A DNA stretch of 5,453 nt from Chitinophaga pinensis. Its GTDB lineage: Bacteria > Bacteroidota > Bacteroidia > Flavobacteriales_D > Crocinitomicaceae. The stretch is from positions 1 to 5,453 of the forward strand of contig CAMDGP010000164.1 in the NCBI GenBank assembly GCA_945897765.1, read 5' to 3'. Position 1 is the first letter of the stretch, and every line of letters begins with the position of its first letter. A program made the translations under genes and the position numbers. The notes beneath the pieces were generated by a model, which saw only the letters and a list, made by a program, of their open reading frames with translations, had not been told where the DNA came from and did no database searches. Of the stretch, positions 1 through 5,453 are shown in pieces.

Positions 1-47
1 AGATTAATGATAAATTGAAAGAGGCGCATTCGAAGATTGGGAAGTGA
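1..47 (+). CDS. Possible 3' end of an upstream gene (14 codons, product unknown)
   Basis: Reading from base 3, the frame gives INDKLKEAHSKIGK followed by TGA at 45-47. The other two forward frames hit stops almost at once (TAA at 5-7, TGA at 16-18), so this is the only forward frame that could carry a coding tail into the window. The composition, charged and helix-like with a lysine-rich end, looks like a normal protein C-terminus. The segment is far too short to assign a family. It would lie on the same strand as the polymerase gene, 78 bp upstream of its start. It could equally be non-coding sequence that is open by chance. Confidence 0.35.
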   Translation, partial: INDKLKEAHSKIGK

Positions 48-67
48 AAAGTAAATTTTAGTTTTCA
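45..67. repeat. 23-bp near-perfect palindrome (candidate operator)
   Basis: Arm TGAAAAGTAAA (45-55) and arm TTTAGTTTTCA (57-67) are inverted copies around T56, with 10 of 11 positions complementary; only G51/G61 fail to pair. The palindrome overlaps the putative TGA stop of the upstream reading frame and lies just upstream of the candidate dnaE promoter. The near-zero spacer and AT-only core make it a poor RNA hairpin. A protein-binding site is therefore a more natural reading than a rho-independent terminator, but function is inference. Chance symmetry in AT-rich DNA is possible. Confidence 0.35.
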
Positions 68-80
68 ACAACCACGTATT

Positions 81-111
81 TTGGCATTTAAAACCGCTAA
101 TTTTATATTCC
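81..111 (+). promoter_or_regulatory. Candidate promoter for dnaE
   Basis: TTGGCA (81-86) and TATATT (104-109) are separated by 17 bp, each one mismatch from the classical sigma-70 boxes. Read by the Bacteroidota consensus (TTG near -33, TAnnTTTG near -7), the same bases give TTG at 81-83 and TATATTCC at 104-111 with a 20-bp gap, a usual spacing but a -7 box lacking its last TG. Transcription would start around 115-118, leaving a leader of only about 10 nt before the ATG. This is a pattern match only. Confidence 0.35.
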
Positions 112-125
112 AATTTTGAAAAAGC

Positions 126-881
126 ATGTACCTAATTTTTGATACCGACACGACAGGTTTACCAAGAAATTTTAACGCTCCAATAACCGACACCAGCAAC
201 TGGCCGCGTGTGGTTCAATTGGCTTGGCAGTTACACGATGAATTAGGAAACATTATTGAACACAAGGATTTCTTAATAAAACCTAATGATTTCACTATTC
301 CTTTTGATGCCGAGCGCGTGCATGGAATCTCAACAGAATTAGCAAAAAAAGGCGGTGATGAATTAGAAGATGTGCTATTTCTTTTCAAGAAAGTGCTACT
401 AAAAGCTAAATTCATTGTTGGTCACAACTTGAAATTTGACGTCAATGTGATGGGCTGTGAGTTCGTTCGTTTGGGCGAAGATTCTCCCTTGGAAAAAATT
501 CCTGTTTTAGATACCCTTACAGAAGAATCTGCTAAATTGCTCGCCTTGATTGAGTTTTTTAAAAATGGTGACAAGGGACGAACGAAAACCGATAAATACG
601 ATAAACCGATTCTACTTAACGGGCAACCAGAAATTGAAAGTCAATTTTTCAAAACCTTTCCAGCACCAAAAGCGATTTTAGATTTACAAACAAATTATCA
701 AGATTGGGGACAAGTTTCACTTGAAAATCGTTTGGAGATTTACCAAGAAATGCGCAAACAAAAATTCCCAACTTTAGGTGAATTACACAGCGCATTATTC
801 AACGAAAAATTTGCCGAAGCACATAATGCAACTGCCGACGTGGAGGCAACTACACGATGTTTCTTAGAATTGATAAGAAAA
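126..881 (+). other. DEDDh proofreading exonuclease domain within dnaE
   Basis: Residues 1-252 have the DnaQ/epsilon fold motifs. Motif I is FDTDTTG, with D6 and D8 in the metal-binding positions where the family has D and E. Motif II is GHNLKFD with D105. Motif III is HNATAD with H233 and D238, the His-x4-Asp that defines the DEDDh type. The domain should remove mispaired 3' nucleotides in cis with the polymerase, the job done in E. coli by the separate DnaQ protein. Motifs II and III are about 130 residues apart because of an extra segment at about 138-213. Whether the D8 variant is fully active is not known from sequence. Confidence 0.9.
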
Positions 882-3800
882 AAACATTATACGCTTGAAG
901 AGCTACTTCAACAACCAGGTTATTTTGAAAATTTCCAAGAGAATAATCCAGCACTAATCAAGCCAATTGGGTTAATTCACACCAATCTAAAAGAAGAAAG
1001 TGCGAAACTCAAGGAGACAATTCAACCACAGGAAAAACAATTCAATGTTGTTTCGGACGAACAATTGTCTGGTTTGCAAAATTTGTCATTCGGACATTTA
1101 CATAATCATTCTCAATATTCGATTCTGCAATCCACTTCTGAAATAAAGTCGCTAATAACAGCAAGCTCAAAAATGGGGATGGAAGCTGTTGCATTAACTG
1201 ACACAGGAAACATGATGGCTGCATTTCACTTTGAGAAAGCGGCAAGTGCCTACAACGCTAGTTTACCAAAACTACGTGCTGAAGCTGAAGAAAAAGGTGA
1301 ACTCTTTACGAAAAAAGAGATTTTACCCATTATCGGTTGTGAATTTAATGTTTGTAGAAATCTGAACGATAAAACGCAAAAAGACAATGGTTATCAAATA
1401 GTTATACTTGCGAAAAATAAAGCAGGCTATCAAAATTTAATCAAGTTGGCATCTATTGCCTACACGAAAGGAATGTATTACGTTCCACGAATCGACAAAG
1501 AGGTAATTGAGCAATACAAAAGTGACTTAATAGTTTTGTCAGGAAACTTGTATGGCGAAATCCCAAGTCTATTACTAAACGTTGGTGAAACACAAGCAGA
1601 GGAAGCACTTTTATGGTGGAAAGCGCAATTTGGTACCGATTTTTACATCGAACTAAGTCGCCATAACCTTGAAGTAGAAGACAGGGTGAATGCCACATTG
1701 GTAAATCTTGCTAGAAAACATGAGGTTAAAATTGTAGCAACAAACAACACTTTTTATATTAATCGAGGGGATGCAGAAGCGCACGATGTTTTATTGTGTG
1801 TGAAAGACAACGAATTGGTTGAAACAGAAAAAGGACGTGGACGTGGATTTCGCTTTGGTTTAGAGAATGATGAATATTATTTCAAGTCGAAAGATGAGAT
1901 GATCGCTTTGTTTAGCGATTTACCTGAAACGATTGAAAACGTTGCGGAAATTATTGGGAAATGTGAACATTATGCCTTGGCTAGAAACGTTCTTTTGCCA
2001 GCTTTCGATATTCCTGCTGAGTTCACCGACCCGCAAGATGTTGAAGACGGAGGAAAAAGAGGAGAAAATAATTTCTTACGCCATTTGACATTTGAAGGTG
2101 CTAAAAAACGGTATCCCGAAATCACAGATGAAATCCGTGAACGTATTGATTTTGAGTTAGCAACGGTAGAAAAGACTGGTTATCCAGGTTATTTTTTGAT
2201 TGTGCAAGACTTCTGCCAAGCTGCAAGAGATATGGGCGTTTCCGTTGGGCCTGGTCGTGGTTCTGCGGCAGGTTCTGTTGTGGCTTATTGCACTGGAATT
2301 ACAAATGTTGACCCCATTAAATACGACCTACTCTTTGAGCGTTTCTTGAATCCCGATCGTGTTTCGATGCCTGATATAGATATTGATTTTGACGATGAAG
2401 GACGTGGTCGAGTAATAGATTATGTAATAAATAAATACGGTGCAAATCAAGTAGCACAAATCATTACGTATGGAACAATGGCTGCAAAATCGTCTGTACG
2501 TGATGCAGCGCGTGTGATGAATTTGTCTTTGCCTGAAGCCGATAGATTAGCGAAGTTATTACCCGATATTTCCTTGAAAAAATTATTCTCGTTTACTGAA
2601 GAAGAATTGGTTAATAAGTTGCGCAATCAAGATGAGGTTAACAATGCTAATGAATTGCGAAGAATTGCTCAAGGAACTGATTTACAGGCCCAAGTTTTAC
2701 AGCGAGCACAAGCAATTGAAGGTTCAGTAAGGAATACTGGAATTCACGCTTGTGGGGTTATTATTACGCCCGATGATTTAACGAATTTCGTACCAGTTGC
2801 AACGGCAAAAGATTCCGACATGGTTTGTACGCAATATGACAACTCAGTTGCAGAATCTGCCGGCTTGCTGAAAATGGACTTCTTGGGATTAAAGACCTTG
2901 ACATTAATAAAGCATGCGGTTAAAAATGTCAAGCAACGACATGGAATTGACTTAGATCCAGATACATTTCCAATTGAAGATGAAAAAACGTATGAGCTTT
3001 TCCAACGTGGAGAAACGGTAGGGATTTTCCAGTATGAGTCTGCTGGAATGCAAAAATACTTGAAGGATTTAAAACCAACGAAATTTGCCGATTTAATTGC
3101 GATGAATGCTTTGTATCGTCCAGGACCAATTGAATATATTCCTTCATTTATCAAACGAAAACATGGAGAAGAGGAAATCGTTTATGACTTAGCGGATTGC
3201 GAAGACAACTTGAAAGAAACGTATGGAATTACGGTTTACCAAGAGCAAGTTATGTTATTGTCGCAGCGTTTGAGTGATTTTACCAAAGGTGACGCCGATA
3301 CGTTGCGTAAAGCGATGGGTAAAAAAGATCGTCCTACCTTGGATAAAATGAAACCAATGTTTTTAGAAAATGGCAAAGCAAAAGGTCACGATACAACTAA
3401 ATTGGAGAAAATTTGGAAAGATTGGGAAGCATTTGCATCTTACGCTTTCAATAAATCACATTCCACCTGTTATGCTTGGGTTGCTTATCAAACTGCTTAT
3501 CTCAAAGCGAATTACCCAGCAGAATACATGGCTTCGGTTTTGAGTAACAACATGAACGACATCAAGCAAGTTTCCTTTTTTATGGAAGAATGTAAACGAA
3601 TGGGAGTGGAGGTTTTAGGACCTGACATCAACGAATCAAATTACGCATTTACGGTAAATAAAGAAGGCGCAGTTCGATTTGGATTAGGAGCAATTAAAGG
3701 TTTGGGAAGTTCGCCAATTGAAGCAATTATTGACGAGCGTAATAAAGGAAATTTCAAATCGATTTTTGACTTAACAAAACGCATTAATTTAAAAATTTGC

Positions 3801-4673
3801 AACAAGCGCGCATTTGAAAGTTTAGCGTATGCAGGCGGTTTTGATTCATTCCAAAATGTACATCGAGCGCAATATTTTGCTTCAGATGCTAACAATCGAA
3901 CTTTCTTAGAAAACGCAGTGAAATATGGTGCAAGTTTTCAAGAATCACAATCTTCTGCACAGTCTTCCATGTTTGGAGAATCAACAGGAACGACAATGCC
4001 TGAGCCACAAATTCCAAAATGCGAGGAATGGTCAAGTATTTATAAATTAAACCGAGAAAAAGAAGTAGTTGGAATTTTTATTTCTGGACATCCCTTAGAT
4101 GAATTTAAAGTTGAAATTGAGTCCTTTTGTAGGGGAAGTGTTGCCATGTTAAACGACCCCAAAACGAATAGTGGTAAAAATGTTATCGTAGCAGCTGTGG
4201 TTTCGGGAAGTGAACACCGTTTCACTAAAAAAGGAGATCCATTTTGCGCCATAACAGTGGAAGATTACAGTGATTCGAGCCGAATAATGTTGTTTGGTGA
4301 AAACAATTTGCGTTTTAAACATTTTGCTGAGCCAGGGACTTTCATTATTGTTCAAGGGAGATTCGAAATTCCACGCTATCGAACTGAACCTGAGTTTGTT
4401 TTGAGCTCAATTGAATTGTTACAAGAGTTGCGTGATAAACGTGCGAAAGGTTTAAATATCCGCATTTCTAATAGTGATTTATCTTTCATTTTAATTGATG
4501 AAATAAACGAAATTATCAATGAAAATATTGGCAATATTAACTTAAAGTTTATTGTTTACGATAATATTGATGGAATTGAAATTGAAATGCCTTCTCGCTC
4601 AATAAAAGTGAAACCAAGTAACGATTTATTTAAAAAATTAGCGAAACTAGGCGTTGAATTTAGCTTGAATTAA
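126..4673 (+). CDS. dnaE: DNA polymerase III alpha subunit with fused N-terminal DEDDh exonuclease
   Basis: This is the replicative DNA polymerase, which extends primers at the fork as part of the Pol III holoenzyme. Domains in order: DnaQ-like exonuclease (about 1-252); Q/E/K-rich linker (about 253-318); PHP domain (about 322-545); polymerase core (about 640-1160) with the glycine loop GPGRGSAAGS (708-717), palm aspartates D752 and D754 in PDIDIDF and D918 in KMDFLG, and family motifs GIHACGVII (872-880), ALYRPGP (995-1001), VYQEQVM (1037-1043) and FNKSH (1108-1112). A QSSMF beta-clamp motif (1279-1283) follows a helix-hairpin-helix region (about 1165-1245). An OB fold lies at about 1350-1432, then a C-terminal tail likely to contact tau. 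The ATG is the first start after an in-frame TGA at 117-119, and MYLIFDT is the usual family N-terminus. No Shine-Dalgarno precedes it. The frame is intact and the length fits Bacteroidota fused DnaE (roughly 1450-1510). Oddities: DxD in exonuclease motif I, an extra exonuclease segment, and an eroded PHP metal site. The polymerase catalytic residues are all present. Confidence 0.98.
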   Translation: MYLIFDTDTTGLPRNFNAPITDTSNWPRVVQLAWQLHDELGNIIEHKDFLIKPNDFTIPFDAERVHGISTELAKKGGDELEDVLFLFKKVLLKAKFIVGHNLKFDVNVMGCEFVRLGEDSPLEKIPVLDTLTEESAKLLALIEFFKNGDKGRTKTDKYDKPILLNGQPEIESQFFKTFPAPKAILDLQTNYQDWGQVSLENRLEIYQEMRKQKFPTLGELHSALFNEKFAEAHNATADVEATTRCFLELIRKKHYTLEELLQQPGYFENFQENNPALIKPIGLIHTNLKEESAKLKETIQPQEKQFNVVSDEQLSGLQNLSFGHLHNHSQYSILQSTSEIKSLITASSKMGMEAVALTDTGNMMAAFHFEKAASAYNASLPKLRAEAEEKGELFTKKEILPIIGCEFNVCRNLNDKTQKDNGYQIVILAKNKAGYQNLIKLASIAYTKGMYYVPRIDKEVIEQYKSDLIVLSGNLYGEIPSLLLNVGETQAEEALLWWKAQFGTDFYIELSRHNLEVEDRVNATLVNLARKHEVKIVATNNTFYINRGDAEAHDVLLCVKDNELVETEKGRGRGFRFGLENDEYYFKSKDEMIALFSDLPETIENVAEIIGKCEHYALARNVLLPAFDIPAEFTDPQDVEDGGKRGENNFLRHLTFEGAKKRYPEITDEIRERIDFELATVEKTGYPGYFLIVQDFCQAARDMGVSVGPGRGSAAGSVVAYCTGITNVDPIKYDLLFERFLNPDRVSMPDIDIDFDDEGRGRVIDYVINKYGANQVAQIITYGTMAAKSSVRDAARVMNLSLPEADRLAKLLPDISLKKLFSFTEEELVNKLRNQDEVNNANELRRIAQGTDLQAQVLQRAQAIEGSVRNTGIHACGVIITPDDLTNFVPVATAKDSDMVCTQYDNSVAESAGLLKMDFLGLKTLTLIKHAVKNVKQRHGIDLDPDTFPIEDEKTYELFQRGETVGIFQYESAGMQKYLKDLKPTKFADLIAMNALYRPGPIEYIPSFIKRKHGEEEIVYDLADCEDNLKETYGITVYQEQVMLLSQRLSDFTKGDADTLRKAMGKKDRPTLDKMKPMFLENGKAKGHDTTKLEKIWKDWEAFASYAFNKSHSTCYAWVAYQTAYLKANYPAEYMASVLSNNMNDIKQVSFFMEECKRMGVEVLGPDINESNYAFTVNKEGAVRFGLGAIKGLGSSPIEAIIDERNKGNFKSIFDLTKRINLKICNKRAFESLAYAGGFDSFQNVHRAQYFASDANNRTFLENAVKYGASFQESQSSAQSSMFGESTGTTMPEPQIPKCEEWSSIYKLNREKEVVGIFISGHPLDEFKVEIESFCRGSVAMLNDPKTNSGKNVIVAAVVSGSEHRFTKKGDPFCAITVEDYSDSSRIMLFGENNLRFKHFAEPGTFIIVQGRFEIPRYRTEPEFVLSSIELLQELRDKRAKGLNIRISNSDLSFILIDEINEIINENIGNINLKFIVYDNIDGIEIEMPSRSIKVKPSNDLFKKLAKLGVEFSLN
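1089..1760 (+). other. PHP domain of DnaE, metal site largely lost
   Basis: Residues 322-545 align with the polymerase-and-histidinol-phosphatase domain, from HLHNHSQYS (324-332) to ATNNTFYIN (538-546). From my recollection of Mycobacterium tuberculosis DnaE1, an active PHP proofreader with nine ligands, only H326, H328 and E406 are kept here. The other positions read Q335 (for Asp), T360 (for His in TDHGN), Q424 (for His), N474 (for Cys), N541 (for Asp) and F543 (for His). The domain probably has a structural role only, as in E. coli alpha. Confidence 0.8.
3960..3974 (+). other. Internal beta-clamp-binding motif QSSMF in DnaE
   Basis: Residues 1279-1283, QSSMF, match the QxxMF form of the clamp-binding pentapeptide (QADMF in E. 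coli alpha). The motif sits where family members carry it, after the helix-hairpin-helix region and before the OB fold, in a Ser/Gln-rich flexible stretch. It would tether the polymerase to the sliding clamp for processive synthesis. Confidence 0.75.
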
Positions 4674-4692
4674 AGTACCTTTCCGTAATTTG
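4665..4692 (+). promoter_or_regulatory. Weak candidate promoter for the downstream gene
   Basis: TTG at 4665-4667, inside the last codons of dnaE, is followed after 18 bp by TAATTTG (4686-4692), which is the Bacteroidota -7 box TAnnTTTG with one base missing. It would start transcription about 10-15 nt before the ATG at 4710. The match is imperfect and AT-rich DNA gives such matches easily. The 36-bp spacer shows no GC-rich hairpin with a T run, so read-through from dnaE is an equally good explanation for expression. Confidence 0.2.
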
Positions 4693-4709
4693 AGTTTAAA
4701 ACACTAACT

Positions 4710-5453
4710 ATGCGCCAAGTTTTATCGCTTGTTTTCCTATTACTTTCGTTTGACGGTTTTTCGACAAAGGAAGAGGAGCAAGATTTAATTAATAAATCGA
4801 ATAAGGCGGTTAGTGAATCAGATCGTATCTTGGCATTGATTGAACTTACCGATTTTTATGAGACAAGTAATTATCTTAAATGGGATGAAGGTAGGAAAGA
4901 TTTAGAACGATATTATTTCAAATTGCGAACTACCGAACTCAAAAACAGGGTCGGGATTGCCTTGGCGAAATATGAAATTAACATAGGAAACACAGCAGGT
5001 TTTAAACGTTATTTGAACGGCTTAAAATTCGGAAATCGCCCAATGAATCGGGTAACATTGACTGAATTCAATTCGTTAAAAATCAATTCTTATTTATTGA
5101 TAGCTAATTATGAAGACGCCAAAAAGCTGGCCATTCAAAATTTAGTGCTCGCTAAACAATCTCGGAAAAACAGATTTGTTTCAGCTTCTTATAGTTCGTT
5201 GGCACGAATATATACCCTTCAAAATAATCAAGATTCCGCTTATATATCAGCAAGTTATGCCACAAGTTTTGCCAGACGTTCTGATTCAAAGCAGCAATTG
5301 TTTAAAGCTTTACACCAACAAGCGGCAATTTTTGCCAGTTTTGAGAACTATGAAGCAGCTGTAAACAAAGAGTTGCAAGTGCTTCAACTGGCAGAAGAAG
5401 ATAAGAATTTTTACTTTCAAGCTACTGCATATCAACGAATTGCACTATATTCG
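4710..5453 (+). CDS. Exported TPR-repeat protein, 5' part only (runs off window end)
   Basis: The frame is open for 248 codons from ATG 4710 to the last base, with no stop. It starts 36 bp after dnaE. An in-frame TAA at 4686-4688 with no ATG, GTG or TTG between makes 4710 the first possible start; no Shine-Dalgarno is visible. Residues 1-18 (MRQVLSLVFLLLSFDGFS) look like a signal peptide: one basic residue, a hydrophobic core, then a charged mature region, cleaved perhaps after S18. Residues 20-118 are helical without a clear repeat. From about 119 there are helix-turn-helix units of 40 residues, at about 119-152, 158-191 and 199-232, with turns NYEDA, NQDSA and NYEAA centred on residues 135, 175 and 215, and a fourth beginning at about 238. 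These read as tetratricopeptide repeats, a protein-protein interaction scaffold. In Bacteroidota, signal peptide plus 40-residue TPRs often precede a membrane helix and a histidine kinase or LuxR-type DNA-binding domain, but that half is not visible, so a sensor role is inference. A purely periplasmic TPR protein is also possible. Confidence 0.88.
   Translation, partial: MRQVLSLVFLLLSFDGFSTKEEEQDLINKSNKAVSESDRILALIELTDFYETSNYLKWDEGRKDLERYYFKLRTTELKNRVGIALAKYEINIGNTAGFKRYLNGLKFGNRPMNRVTLTEFNSLKINSYLLIANYEDAKKLAIQNLVLAKQSRKNRFVSASYSSLARIYTLQNNQDSAYISASYATSFARRSDSKQQLFKALHQQAAIFASFENYEAAVNKELQVLQLAEEDKNFYFQATAYQRIALYS

Noticed and set aside
76..83. GTATTTTG as a Bacteroidota -7 box
   Set aside because: TA and TTTG are one base too close to fit TAnnTTTG, and no well-placed TTG lies about 20 bp upstream. 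The pair at 81-83/104-111 has better spacing.
2744..3154. 136-codon reverse-strand open frame inside dnaE
   Set aside because: It is antisense to the conserved polymerase core (CGVII to IPSFI) and has no recognisable motif or upstream signal. It is explained as a by-product of the codon pattern of the forward gene.
4576..4590. Tandem GAAATT-like repeat (GGAATTGAAATTGAAATG)
   Set aside because: It encodes the alternating Ile-Glu of a beta strand (IDGIEIEMP) and reflects amino-acid and codon use, not a separate repeat element.
4671..4684. AAAG-TAC-CTTT mini hairpin right after the dnaE stop as a terminator
   Set aside because: The stem is only 4 bp, mostly A-T, with a 3-base loop and no following T run. 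It is too weak to call a terminator.
5176..5364. 62-codon forward frame near the right end
   Set aside because: It lies in a different frame within the TPR protein, whose frame is open throughout with a clear 40-residue periodicity. The short frame has no domain features.

Overview
The window is AT-rich bacterial DNA from a member of the Bacteroidota, most likely Flavobacteriales. The main evidence is a DNA polymerase III alpha subunit carrying an N-terminal DnaQ-type exonuclease that starts at residue 1 (MYLIFDT...), an arrangement typical of that group. The lack of Shine-Dalgarno sequences before either main start codon fits the same assignment. Genus and species cannot be read from the window.

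Layout: (1) Bases 1-47 may hold the last 14 codons of an upstream gene ending in TGA. (2) Bases 48-125 are a short spacer with a plausible promoter (81-111) and, at its left edge, a 23-bp near-palindrome (45-67). (3) Bases 126-4673 encode one intact 1515-residue replicative polymerase: DEDDh exonuclease, linker, PHP domain, palm/thumb/fingers, beta-clamp motif, helix-hairpin-helix region, OB fold and C-terminal tail. (4) Bases 4674-4709 are a 36-bp spacer with no convincing terminator. (5) From 4710 to the window end runs the 5' part (248 codons, no stop) of a second gene. It encodes an exported, helical, tetratricopeptide-repeat protein whose C-terminal half lies outside the window.

Functionally the window is a housekeeping replication gene next to an unrelated-looking exported TPR protein. 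Nothing shows that the two genes work together, and no mobile element, CRISPR array or RNA gene is visible. I found no undescribed multi-gene system. The points worth a second look are inside the polymerase: an altered first exonuclease motif (DxD instead of DxE), an apparent extra segment of about 60 residues inside the exonuclease domain, and a PHP domain that has lost six of its nine usual metal ligands, which would leave the fused exonuclease as the only candidate proofreader in this polypeptide.
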